A DNA stretch of 64,000 bases from NCBI GenBank assembly GCA_029718625.1, contig CM056376.1, positions 24,403,130 to 24,467,129 on the forward strand, given 5' to 3'. Below the pieces are notes generated by a model that had not been told where the DNA came from, searched no databases, and saw only the letters and a list, made by a program, of their open reading frames with translations. Position numbers and translations under genes: made by a program. This DNA is from Synaphobranchus kaupii (Eukaryota > Chordata > Actinopteri > Anguilliformes > Synaphobranchidae). This document shows positions 1 through 15,782 of the stretch, one piece after another. Positions within the stretch are counted from its first letter, which is position 1; each line of letters begins with the position of its first letter.

Positions 1-485
1 TTTACATGTTTTTAACAGTGCCATTGAAAGATGGTACATCAGAGGCAAGATTCGATACAGGTTTTAGTGGGTGCTTAAAAAACATTTTTATGTGCTAAAA
101 CCTTTAGTAAATTTGGCCTCAGGTGTAGCAGGGGTAAGAAGGACCACCAGTTTCATCAGTTTTTTTCTTGCATGGTACTTCAGTCCTCCGCTAACTAGGG
201 GTCGTGTTCGCCTCTTTGTTAGGGCCATTTCTCAAACAATTAACCCATCTGCATCGCCTCAATAATCTAAGTTGATAAAGTTATTGCCACTAATTAAGTA
301 CAGACGATGACTGACAGCGGCGTTCACGAGTGACACTCGGGTGTTAAATTCTGTTTTGATGACTACCATGGATATGCTGCAGTATTTCTAAACGTTGTAC
401 AGGGGCACATTAGGTTTTGTTAGAAGCAGTGGGAAATGTCCACATTAAAAATGAGAGCAGTTTAAAATTAAAAAAATGGTGACTC
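1..485. other. unassigned AT-rich sequence
   Basis: No gene, repeat family or conserved signal was recognised here. A 64-codon open frame at 71-265 has no recognisable domain and is the length expected by chance. Seen in sequence only. Confidence 0.5.
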
Positions 486-871
486 GGGGCGCTGTGGTGG
501 TACAACGGTAAGAGCGCCGACTTTCAGTCGGTGCAGTTGTGCTCCGAGGATCGGGGTTCGCGCCCCGGTCCCTGCCAGATCCGAGCATGGCGGCGCCCTG
601 TGGGAGCAGCAATTGGTGGGGGGAGGGGCTCGGAGAGAATCGCTGCACGCATAGCGGCCCCTGGGCGGGCTTGGAAATCACGGTCAGGAGCTAGGAGGAG
701 TCGCGCCCTGAAGAGGACGTGGCGCCCTCCTGTCCTACCCGCCGGCTGACGGGGTTGCGTTGCGGTGATTCTCTAGCAGTTGCTACACGAGGCAATTGAA
801 TTAGAATAGGGTTCAATTGGGCTACTAAATTGGGAGAAAATGGGGAAAAATCAGAAACAAATTAAATTTAA
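486..871 (+). repeat. tRNA-derived SINE (family S1), near full length
   Basis: The head is tRNA-like. An A-box-like segment (GGTACAACGGTAAGAG) lies near 500-515 and a B-box-like segment (GGTTCGCGCCCC) near 554-565, spaced as in an internal RNA polymerase III promoter. A GC-rich body follows, ending in an A-rich tail near 830-871 with the phrase AAATTGGGAGAAAATGGGG. The last 230 bp match the minus-strand copy at 57540-57757, which shows this is a dispersed family. SINEs of this kind are non-coding and are moved by a partner LINE. The 72- and 78-codon frames crossing it are artefacts of its GC content. I could not fix a target-site duplication, so the ends are approximate. Confidence 0.8.
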
Positions 872-6216
<5,345 letters not shown>

Positions 6217-6289
6217 TAATATTTCTGTTGTAGAGCTGTGGTAATACTGTTTTGTTTACAGTATATTTTGTTTGGGCTGATACCATAGA

Positions 6290-6400
6290 TCTGGGGGTGG
6301 ACAACTCCAGTCCTGGAGGGCCGGTGTGTATGCAGGTTTTTTCTGCCACCAGTTACCCTGGCTTAATCACCTAATTATATAGTTATATACTCCAACATCG
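6290..6400. repeat. end fragment of a common fish MITE
   Basis: The segment around CAACTCCAGTCCTGGAGGGC followed by TGTATGCAGGTTTT resembles the terminus of a widespread teleost inverted-repeat element. The element at 16519-16724 has a related terminus. No matching opposite end is visible downstream, so this is a partial copy. Family recognition is by eye. Confidence 0.55.
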
Positions 6401-6689
6401 ATTCACTTGCAGGACTAGACCACAATAAAATGCTGCAATACAGGCATACAGGCACAAGAACATCAGCTGCTGTTTATATACGGAATGTATCTAAATATCA
6501 GGTCATGTAAATGATTGGGCTAATTAAATCATTAAGAGCAGAAAGCAGTCTACATAAACTACATCCATAACTTTGACAAAGTAACTGATCAGTCCAAATG
6601 GAATTGCCTATACTCCTCTTTATCAGTGTTGATTTAACTCTTAATATTTAGCTGTGCTGGATGTATCTGTGAACAGGAGACCATTCTTT

Positions 6690-7110
6690 TTCAGAGGTAT
6701 GGGTAGTGAACAAAGATTGGAAATGCAATGTTCCAACATTGACAGGTACTGGTGGGTTCATAATGGCGTGGGGCGTATTCTCCTGTCAAGGCATGAATGC
6801 ACTCAAACACTGAGACGGCGAGCTCTGTGTCAGCTGTAACTTAATGGTACTGACTGACAATCTTCTCTACAGCTTTCCAATAGAGTGGGGGTGTCTTTCA
6901 AGATGACAATGCCCGTGTCCACCCTGCACAAGTAATCATCCCGATGATTGGAGCGGCATGACACCGACATCTCCTGCCATGGTCTTCTCAGTCTCCAGAT
7001 CTGAACCCAGATGAGCATTTATGGAACATTCTGGAACGATGCCTGCAACTGCATTTTCCATTTGTAACCCCAACGAAGAGTGAACTGAATTAGTTCATTG
7101 TGGAATGGTA
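6690..7110 (+). pseudogene. decayed Tc1-like transposase fragment
   Basis: Three blocks typical of the Tc1 family DDE transposase can be read on the plus strand. They are a GTGGFIMAWGVF-like block near 6750, FQDDNARVHPA at 6896-6928 (contains the second catalytic Asp), and SPDLNPDEHLWN near 6992-7027 (third acidic residue retained). An in-frame stop lies between the last two blocks, the blocks are separated by unreadable sequence, and the N-terminal DNA-binding half and first catalytic Asp are absent. No terminal inverted repeats were identified. This is an old, non-functional copy. A 21-bp duplicated unit at 7109-7150 lies just downstream. Confidence 0.75.
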
Positions 7111-8638
7111 GTGTTCTGTTCCGTTACTAGTAGTGTTCTGTTCCGTGGTGGACCAACGCCCTAATAAGTGACTCTACATTTGTGTGTCCATTTGCTTGTG
7201 TAGCCCGCAAGATGAGATCATTATGGAATTATTTTTATATTGTTGTGCAGGCTTTTTACAAAAAAATGCATATTTTTCTTTTCCTTTTTTTCATTTTAAC
7301 ACAGAATTAAGACAATAAATGAGATTACAATTTTATGTTTGGAAGTCCATGTGAACTGACATAAATAATAATTCACCATGACAAACCATGAGAGGGGGGT
7401 GTTTTATTTAGGGAATAAGACATCCCCAGTGTCATTGTTCAGAGAGGATGGAATGAATCATGTGAATAGTGTAAGCAATACTGATGCAGCAGCAGGCAGA
7501 ACTGCAAGCATTCGGGATTGAATAGAGAGAACGTGGCCTATCATAAAAGACAGGCATAATGCATTGTTCAGAAGACATTGGGCACTGTCGGAGCCTGTTT
7601 AAATTTCACTCCGTTATTGTTTTGGCTCAGTCATATTTGTTACCTGTCTCTAAGAAGTTTTATAGATTTTTTTTAAGCTAACACATCAGCAACTTTGGTT
7701 CAAATAACATTATAACTATATTGAACCAAAAAGATCAAGTATTCTATGCCTATATGTTTCCCTCTATTAAATGTAAATTTATACATAAATAATCATAAAA
7801 ACGCAGAAGCATGTTATTAGGTGATTCATCGCAACTATTTTTTTTTTGTTTGTTTATAGATTCATAAATACAAATGTAGATTAGAGACATGCTTTCACAC
7901 TCCTGCAACTGCTGAAACCTTCTAAAAGGATATTAAATCTCCATAAATTTTAATTTTGAAATCTTTTTTTTTTTGATAGAGTTTCTAAACGTCCTTACTG
8001 TTGTATGACCAGGAGGTATACACTGCAAAATGAGCCAAGTATTAATTCATGAATAATTGCCTTGATATGTTTCACCATTTGGCTCATTCTCACACATTTC
8101 ATCAATAAACATGCTCAATAAACCATGCTCAATTTCCAACATCAACACGAAAACACAATATGAATAATTGATGATGCATCTCCTGAAGAAATATAAACAA
8201 AGACAACAATGGCTCCTTTGTTTGGGGAAAACAAAGATTTTATAAAATAACAGTCAGGCTGGTATGGAATACCAACCACAAAACTAGATGCATTAGCAGC
8301 CTAAAGCTTTCCGATTATTGAAAATATCCATTTCAAAGTAAATTGTGTTCAGGAATTAAGTATTCTTGTGTTCAGGAATCCAACAGTGGAACAGAAGGAA
8401 GGGGGAAAAAAAACATTTATGTTCACATATATAACAGCTTTATGCCTATGCTGGCAAGAGTCCTACGCCTCTGACTTTATTAATTTGATCAATAAAACAA
8501 ATCCACAAAGAATTGAACAGCATTGAAACAAAAACAACTGATTGGTGCATTGGCGTCTTTGTGAAGTACATGCTCTTTGTATTAGCTGGCAACAATCATA
8601 TGGTTTCTGCACAATATACTGTATATACTGTATATATA
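7111..8638. other. AT-rich non-coding stretch
   Basis: Very AT-rich, with homopolymer T and A runs near 7665, 7840 and 7965. No gene or recognisable repeat family was seen. TA-rich sequence at 8616-8640 provides the TA target of the next element. Confidence 0.45.
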
Positions 8639-8640
8639 TA

Positions 8641-9131
8641 CAGTGCCCTCCACAATTATTGGCATCCCTGGTAAAGATGAGTAAAAAGGGTTATAAAAAA
8701 TTCACCGTTTGGTGAATTAGCTTAATCTCACACTGAACTTTTTTTTAAAAATCCCTCATCAAGAAATTATTATTTTTAACAAAACCATGTGTGCCACAAT
8801 TATTGGCACCCCTGCATTTAATACTTTGTACAACCTCCCTTTTCCAATAAAACAGCACTGAGTCTTTTCCCGTAACATCTAATAAGGTTGGAGAATACAG
8901 AGCTAGGACTCTGAGACCATTCCTCTTTACAAAATCTCTCCAGATCATCCAGAGTCCTAGGTCCTTTCTTGTGCACTCTCCTCTTCAGCTCAGCCCACAA
9001 GTTTTCAATGGGGTTTAGGTCAGGGGACTGAGATGGCCATGGCAGAAGATTTATTTTGTGTTCAGTTAACCATTTTTGTGTTGATTTGGACGTATGTTTT
9101 GGATCATTGTCCTGCTGGACAATCCAACTGC
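8641..9131 (-). mobile_element. Tc1-like transposon fragment (family X) with one terminus
   Basis: It begins after a TA dinucleotide with the terminus CAGTGCCCTCCACAATTATT, a well-known teleost Tc1-like terminal repeat. A second internal copy of the ACAATTATTGGCACCCCTGC motif lies at 8796-8815. The transposase reads inward on the minus strand. The element stops abruptly at 9131, where family B sequence begins, and no opposite terminus is found nearby. The copy is therefore truncated or was recombined with family B. The same family frames the element at 39641-40506. Confidence 0.85.
8818..9131 (-). pseudogene. C-terminal third of a Tc1-like transposase
   Basis: Translated on the minus strand, this carries QQDNDPKHTSK (second catalytic Asp region) and then [15 protein letters not shown] (third catalytic residue, Glu), followed by a basic C-terminus ending in a stop at 8818. 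It corresponds to the last 100 or so residues of a roughly 340-residue Tc1 family transposase. The open frame continues upstream to 9435, but those roughly 100 codons come from unrelated repeat DNA, so the 205-codon frame is chimeric and not a real protein. The N-terminal helix-turn-helix domains and first catalytic Asp are missing. Confidence 0.85.
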
Positions 9132-9176
9132 AACACATTTCGAAAACGTTGGGACGGGGGCAAAAAAAAAGACTGG

Positions 9177-10073
9177 GGGTGCGTCCCAATAGTGGAGAAG
9201 ACGAGCAAAGCGGCTTCAAACTCGGCTTCTCCTCCCCTCCGGCGAAGCATACAACGATGTATCCTACTGCGGAAGTTTTTTCACATTTTTGGGTGACATC
9301 ATCGCGCTCACACCCACAGAGATTTAAAGAATGCAACAGTGATGATGCGTAGCTATGCCTTATATGAATTTCCCCAAGATAATTAATGTTTAATAGGCCT
9401 AATTGTTTTTCATTGTGACCACTGCGATAAAACATTGGGAATAATATCTCCGATAATATGACAATAGTTCCACTAATCTAGCCTACAGGAATGTTTCAGA
9501 ATTTGCCTATGTGATATGCAAGGAACTGATGGCAATATTAGGCTGTAGTGTAGCTACAGTAGCCTATATGAGGTGAATTAGTGCTCGGTATGTTCAGACA
9601 TCGGGAACATTGGGATTTTGTAATTACAGTAAATTGCTATGTTTACATAGGCTACACTACGTGATGTTCACTTTGATCTAATACTGATTACATATTAATT
9701 AGTGTCTCGACACAAACTGCAACGTCAGGAAAGCAACATGTTTATGGCTACTTCTACTTGAAACTTAAAAGATATTTTGCAGCTTTAAATGGACTGGCCA
9801 TGCATAAGATCTGTGATTGGCGCTGGGACTCATTGTGGGCTCGGCGTCAGTCCAAGTTATGATAGAGCAACTTCATCAATAGTCGGCGACGATTTTCATA
9901 ATGGTGAAGCAGATTCGCTCTGCCAATTTCCTTTGTGGCTCCTTTCCTCCACTCCCCTCCTCCCCTCCTCCCCTCCTCCCCTCCCTTCCTCCACATACTT
10001 CCGGGTAGTAGAGGAGTGGTAGTGGGGGAGTGGATGAAGGGAGGTGGGGAGTGAAGAATATTTGGACGCACCC
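9177..10073. mobile_element. 897-bp MITE, PIF/Harbinger-like, with 3-bp target duplication
   Basis: It is bounded by inverted termini GGGTGCGTCC (9177) and GGACGCACCC (ending at 10073). The flanks are TGG at 9174-9176 and TGG at 10074-10076, and the related family B copy at about 19398-19411 has a single TGG at this point, so this is a clean insertion. A 3-bp duplication fits PIF/Harbinger, although the usual target is TWA, so the class is tentative. It contains no long reading frame. A C/T-rich tract of CTCCC repeats lies near 9948-9990 with a G/A-rich complement near 10020-10050. Confidence 0.85.
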
Positions 10074-10097
10074 TGGGAAGTTCAAAAACACCTGTTT

Positions 10098-11221
10098 TGT
10101 TAGGATCCTGTAATTCTGTCTGTTTTATTTGTTATGTTTCCTGAGTTCTTCCTTTTTTTTTTCTGCATTTCCCTCGTGATTGTCAGTCCGCGTTCCATGT
10201 TCCTCAGATTCCACTCCCTGTCTTTGTCATTATACTATTCGGGTGATTTTGGGAACATTCGGGTTTCCTCTGTATTTTGTATCTCGTTTTCTTCCTTCTG
10301 GCTTTATTAATATTTGTATTTAATACTAATGTACTAATCATACTAACTGTTAGATTAGATTTAATACTAACCTGCTAACAAATTAACGTGTATTTAATAC
10401 TAACCAGCTAACCTACTAACATTAGGGTTTTAGAGTTCACTACTAACATTACTAATTACTAATTCATCTTGAGTTTCTACCTGCAGCTGTCATTTCTCTC
10501 CTCGTTATCCTATCCCTGTATCTATCTGTGATTTCGCATTCTCTGCACGTGTCCACTATCGTGTACCTCCCCTTCTGAGCTGTGCACTTGTTTACCTGCT
10601 AACCCCAGACCGTTTGTTATCATTGTGTCTATGTGTATTCCAGTCCGTGTCTTACGTTTCCCCCGTCATTGTATTATTGGTCCTTGTTACTCTCATTGTT
10701 CTCATCTGTGTACTCTCCCATTTCCCCTCCCCTTCACACCTGATTCATTTTATGTAATATTCTCCTTGTGTATTTAAACCCTGTAATTTCAGTCTGTCTT
10801 CGCGAGTTCCTCATTATTGATTTTCTGTGTGTTTTTGCGAGTGTCCCTAGTTCCTGCCCTAATATCTGTTTCCGAGTTTTCGTATCCCTCATCCTTTACC
10901 CGTTGTTTTATTTTTTGTTGTCTTTTCAGTCTGTTTTGTTTTCTTTTTGTTCCTCCTCTGCCTCCCCGGTTTTGACCCCTGCCTGTGTTCTCGCGACCCT
11001 GTTTTTGGATCCTGTTTTTGTACCTTTGCTGTGCCTTCCCGGTTTTGACCCCTGCCTGTTCCTTGACTACTCTTTGGACTGTGCTTTGTACCGTTGCCCT
11101 GTCTCCCCGGTTTTTGACCCAGCCTGTCTCACCACGGATTGCTGCCTTGCCCTTTATTAAACTTCGGTTTTTTCATACTCCTGCCTGCGTTTGGGTCCTT
11201 CTCCCCCGCCCAGACATAACA
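10098..11221 (+). mobile_element. solo LTR 1 (Ty3/Gypsy-like), 5-bp target duplication TGTTT
   Basis: It runs from TGTTAGG to ATAACA (TG...CA ends with short inverted termini). It is flanked by TGTTT at 10093-10097 and 11222-11226, and family B copy 2 shows the empty site with one TGTTT. A TATA-like TATTTAAA lies at 10771-10778 and a poly(A) signal ATTAAA at 11156-11161, which sets the plus orientation. U3 holds a TACTAAC-rich tract near 10320-10450. The R/U5 part repeats GTTTTGACCCCTGCCTGT-like phrases near 10970-11120. No internal region or second LTR exists, so it arose by LTR-LTR recombination. Assignment to Ty3/Gypsy rests on overall style, not on coding sequence. Open frames of 92 and 130 codons inside it are artefacts. 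Confidence 0.9.
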
Positions 11222-11375
11222 TGTTTGGAACATTCCACAGGTAAACAGGTGATGCTATCATGACTGGGTTAAAAAAGGATATCAAAAGACTCTTGATATC
11301 TTATTTTCAGGTACTCTTACAAGCGATACTATAACCTCTCTGCATTTGAATGGATCTCTATGGGAATTGGGGGGT

Positions 11376-11746
11376 GGGACTAGATTAAACTGTAAATTAG
11401 ACGGGAATAGTATGGAACCCATAGTTGGTTAAATGGCTGTATGTCATCAAGGGTCTGAGGTATCAAACAAGTCTCAAACCATCACTTTGCTGCCAGATAT
11501 GCAGTAGATATGGATGGATCACTTTAAGGGTTGTTTCTCCTGACTTATTTTTTCATAGAGTTCAGTGGGAAAATGAGTCAAGAGAAACAACCCTTAAAGT
11601 GATCCATCCATATCTACTGCATATCTGGCAGCAGAGTGATGGTTTAAGGCTAGTTTCATACCTCAGACCCTTGATGACTTACAGCTATTTAGCCAATCAT
11701 GGGTTCCATACTATTCCTGTGTAATTTACAGCTTAATCTAGTCCCA
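11376..11746. repeat. fold-back palindrome, arms about 175 bp
   Basis: The left arm begins GGGACTAGATTAA at 11376 and the right arm ends TTAATCTAGTCCC at 11745. The centre is near 11560, with a loop of roughly 15 bp. Arm sequences match over almost their full length with scattered mismatches. Related copies occur at 19576-19875 and 39823-40160. A transcript would fold into a very long hairpin. Confidence 0.92.
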
Positions 11747-11994
11747 TGTGTTTTTTTAACCTCTCAGTCTTTTTTTTTGCCCCTGTCCCAACTTTTTTGG
11801 AACGTGTTGCAGGCATTAAATGCGGAATTAGCATACATTTACAAAAATCAAAAAAGTTTATAAGGTAAAACATTAAATATCTTTTCTTTGTACTGTTTTC
11901 AATTAAATATATGTAAAAGAGAATTTACAAATCACTGCTTTTTTTAATGTGCATTTTACATACTGTCCGAACTTTTTTAGAATTGGGGTTTGTA

Positions 11995-12848
11995 TATATA
12001 TTTATTTCCAGCACCTCTTCTCCAGCAGCCATTTTATTAAGGATACGTCTCAAATCCCTGGAGGCCAGAATATGACTCACATTATGGCTGAAGCTTCCAA
12101 GTGATTTGTCAGCCTGCAAGCTGCAGAATCAGACGCCACTTTAGATCAGACGCCACTTTAGTCCCACAGGGTCCATAGTGAAAGGCTCTGGTGGTAGGGA
12201 CCCATGTGCAACCAGTGGCCATCTGTATCTACAATTAGCAGCTTCTCATTTTATGCTCTTCAAAATTGCATTTCCCCATTAACCTAATTTGTGGCAATGG
12301 AAAACACTTCAAAACAAATGTGTACAAATTGCATCATGGAGAAGACATATTAATGGTTATGATCCATGTGTCACGATGAATGCTTGGATATTTCCTATTA
12401 TTTCGCAATTCAATTGAAGGAAAAGGCTGTTTAAGTCTTATGAAGTGACAGCCTCAGATCAAAATGTTGATCACCAGAAATGTTTAGCTGAGGCTAAATA
12501 ACTAAAACAATGACTGTGTAAATGCAAATTAAATGAATGTTGCATCGCTATAAGTTTCCAATAATGTACATTTTCTTTATTTCTTTATAACATTAATGGT
12601 TTATTTTTTATTTCATATCTATTTCATTTCTTATTTATTTATTTTATTGTGTCACATTTTATTTGGTCTTCCAAATCCCCGCAGCCAGAAAGAAACGAAT
12701 CAATCATTCGTGTAACCATACTGCCCTCTCCTGACGAGAATGAGCACATCTTTCGTATTACCGATAGGCTACAATTGCACTGTAAAATACCAATTTGTAG
12801 ATAATCTGTAATAAAATATAAACACCACCACATGTTGCCAACTAATAT
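11995..12848. other. AT-rich non-coding stretch
   Basis: No gene or known repeat seen. A short 18-bp duplication around CAGACGCCACTTTAG lies near 12131-12164. Confidence 0.45.
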
Positions 12849-13153
12849 TATCTCTATAATAGATGCATCACTCATCCAATACACAACGCAGTTAAAAACG
12901 GTTTTTGAGTAACATTAGCCTATATTTTAAAGTGTTTTCCCCCCGCTCCCCCATGTTCAAATGACGCACGAAGTAGCCTACACAAGCAAGGACTCAAAAA
13001 TATCTCTATAATAGATGCATCACTCATCCAATACACAACGCAGTTAAAAACGGGTTTTTGAGTAACATTAGCCTAATATTTTAAAGTGTTTTCCCCCGCT
13101 CCCCATGTTCAAATGACGCACGAAGTAGCCTACACAAGCAAGGACACAAAAAT
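12849..13153. repeat. 152-bp tandem duplication
   Basis: Sequence from 12849 is repeated from 13001 with an offset of 152 bp. The two copies differ almost only by single-base changes in homopolymer runs (C, G, A/T runs), which suggests a recent event or assembly noise in homopolymers. There is no coding potential. Confidence 0.95.
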
Positions 13154-13332
13154 AGCTTTAATTGATCTAATCAAAAACGTTGAAATCAGTTCAGAGCAGA
13201 GAGGGCTTGCGCTTCAGGGCTTCCTTAGTTTATAGCCTATCGTTACATTTATATTACTTGCACAGTGTTAGTGTCAGACTACAAAATGGGAATTTTTTAG
13301 CACAAAAATCTACCTTTACAGAAGACTTATAC

Positions 13333-13413
13333 TTAGTGAGCTGCATTTTTTTTTTTAGAAACACCAGGGGCCACCTTGGCTTATTGCTGTTTTTATACAG
13401 CTCAAATGCCCTT
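13333..13413 (+). repeat. left member of an 82-bp inverted repeat pair
   Basis: It begins TTAGTGAGCTGCA and includes a T run and CCAGGGGCCACCTTGG. Its reverse complement is at 15783-15865, nearly identical, about 2.4 kb away. The pair may be the two ends of one transposon or two separate copies of one repeat. Confidence 0.9.
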
Positions 13414-15748
13414 AAAAATAACCTTCCGGTAAGATGGTCTGGCCAAGGAAGTATCTAGGTGTCCTTTTTTTCGCAGTTGCTTTTTATTCAGGAATATGTA
13501 GGTTGCAAAAAATGCAACAGTGACAGTTGTCACTGAGCCAGGGTCAGACGCTGTGCTCTTCAGTGTCAGGGGAGCCAATGACAACAGCTATATCTACCTG
13601 ACGTGAGCATAGTCAGCTTTTTTTTCAACCATATGGACCTGTCTTTTTTGAGCTTTGGGGGTCAGAAATGCAGACATTTTGAATCGCCTTTGAGTGTATT
13701 GCCACGACATGAAACAGAATCTAACCTTTATCTAACCAATCATCACAAAAGATCAAATTTTGCTAAAATGCTAAGAACCAAAAGGCAGATGTCTCTCTGT
13801 TTCTTGCATGCGGTTTGCTGATGTGTGTGTTGCTGGTGTGCTTCCCTGTGGCCAGGCCAGTGTTTTACCAATAGCCCACAAGATAAGTAAAATTCTATCC
13901 TAGCTTACAATTGTGCTCACAGAAGACAAGAAGGTACATTATACTGGTGCCTTTTCTAAAGGAAGTAATTTGAGACACTAGAGGAGGATCATAAGATTCA
14001 TAAGTATTTATGAGTACCCACATGTGTCTGTTCAATAGTGGCCCTGGGGTCAAATATGACCTGCTGTAGACATACTCTTGCATATGAAAAGAAAGTATTA
14101 TTCAGAGACATCAGAAACTGTGACAATGCATTTTCTGAATTTCAACAGTGTCAGCACTTTTGGTGACAGAATAATAAGAACTAGATATGAATATTAATAA
14201 GAAGGCATAATGTCTGGGCCCTGGTTACCCATTTTGAAGCAGAATCTGGACCCCAAGAGTGCGTAGTTGAAGTGCACTGCTGTACAATATGTTTTAATGC
14301 ATTTTAACTGCACTAATCTCCAGTAAGAGAAAAGACCTATTATCTATAACATTTCAAATAAAGCAATGGGGTACATGCTAATCACATTCAGACCATATTT
14401 GGATTTTTAAACAAAGATCAAGCAAAGAAAAAAAAGAGTAAAAGAGTTCCTGTTTTCCGCAGCAGTGCAGTAACCGCACATTTTTGAACCAACCAAGGTT
14501 CTAGATTCTGGGGAGACACTGGCCGACTGAAAGCTGACCACAGCTCAACTCGATCAGACCCTCTGACTGCGAGCGACGCACCAGATCGATGAAAGCTGGA
14601 GTCGTGTCAGCCTTGCCCTCTCGCTCGCTCGATCTGTACACACAAGCAGCAGAAGGCTCAATGACAAGCGTGTCCCTCAGGCTTATTTTTGAGCAATATA
14701 TATAGCGGACTATTGAAGGTGCCTTGTCCATCACAAATATATGATCTCAGTCCTCTGGAGAGATTTCACCTCACTAATTACCAGGTTTCAATGTGACACA
14801 ATTGATGGGTGCAGAAGGACAAGTGATCTTGCGAGCGTATTTGTAACACTGTATGGGAGATACCCACTTATCCATTTATTTCTTTGTGTTCTCTGCTCTC
14901 ATTGGTTGTAAAATGTGAATGTTGGTGCTGATCATTGCCTTACACCAGCACCTGGCTAGACGCATCATAATGTTGTGTGCACCTGTTTGAGGTAATTGCT
15001 CATGAAAAATGAGCAATTATTTAATATAAAAATAAGGTTGAGATCAATTTTAAGATTACATTTGCAAATTTCCGATCAGTCAGATTGTAGGCCCTCGCCC
15101 GTATGACATGGAAAAAATTACATAACATAACATTTAATATGGACAGACAAACAGATGCAACACTTGGGATGAGAATAGAAAGGTTAGTGATTAAATTAAG
15201 CCATATGAAATGATGTAATGTGATGATTTAAAGGGTATTTCGAGATGAGGGTACATCTAAGTATCATAGTAAAAGAAAAACATTAACATGAGGTTCCTCA
15301 CATTGGCGGCAGTTCCGGACATACCTGCGTGGTCACTTCTCAACTGAAACATTACAATTCTCCCCCTCCACCCTTTTTTCTACCCAATTTATAACCGCTG
15401 ATGTTCCACCCGCAGGTGTACAAGAAGCAGCTATGGACACACGTGTTCTTCTGATGCATTTGCCTGTGAGCCAGTGTCTATTTTAAGTGTCACAGGTGAG
15501 TTAGCGCCGATAGAGGAGAGGCCTATCTCAGACTGATGATAACTAGTACCCTGTGGTTGTATGGTACGCTGTAAAGGAACGCGTACAGCGGTAAAACAAA
15601 GGAACCTTGGTTCAACTACATTCACTCGAGTGGGAAGTGACCGGTTGTGCCCTTTAAACGTGGACTCTCTGGGATTGTTATCTAATGACTTAGCTGAGGG
15701 TCAGATCTGTGATTATAGGGCCCGACCTGTCACTGAGGGGGAGGGGGT
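13414..15748. other. non-coding interval between inverted 82-bp repeats
   Basis: No transposase-like or other coding sequence was seen. The open frames of 60-77 codons look random. A GC-moderate piece at 14500-14740 gives a 77-codon minus frame with no known motif. The interval ends at a poly-G run. Confidence 0.45.
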
Positions 15749-15774
15749 GGGGGGGGGGGGGGGGGGGGGGGGGG
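15749..15774. repeat. poly-G run (26 G)
   Basis: 26 consecutive G, preceded by further G-rich sequence. It lies immediately beside the right 82-bp inverted repeat. True length is uncertain because such runs are error-prone in sequencing. Confidence 0.9.
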
Positions 15775-15782
15775 CTTAAAGG

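Larger units (their letters stand above)
9132..11994 (+). mobile_element. family B inverted-repeat transposon, copy 1 (carries two insertions)
   Basis: Family B has termini around CAACCCCAATTC and sub-terminal repeats around CAACACGTTCC plus AAGTTGGGACAGG. This copy starts inside the left sub-terminal repeat at 9132. It is interrupted by the MITE at 9177-10073 and the solo LTR at 10098-11221, resumes at 11222, contains a large palindrome at 11376-11746, and ends at 11994 with the inverted terminus followed by TATATA. Aligning it to copy 2 at 19184-19875 shows both insertion points as unoccupied sites. The superfamily is not certain; a TA-target Tc1/mariner-type or similar cut-and-paste element is likely. 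No transposase reading frame is visible, so it is non-autonomous. Confidence 0.8.

Noticed and set aside
486..570. tRNA gene
   Set aside because: Internal promoter boxes are present, but there is no folded acceptor stem and the sequence continues into a dispersed SINE body.
9132..9435. N-terminal part of a 205-codon transposase-like frame
   Set aside because: These codons come from family B and MITE DNA; only 8818-9131 is transposase.
14501..14734. Possible 77-residue minus-strand exon
   Set aside because: It lacks known motifs; its GC content alone keeps the frame open.
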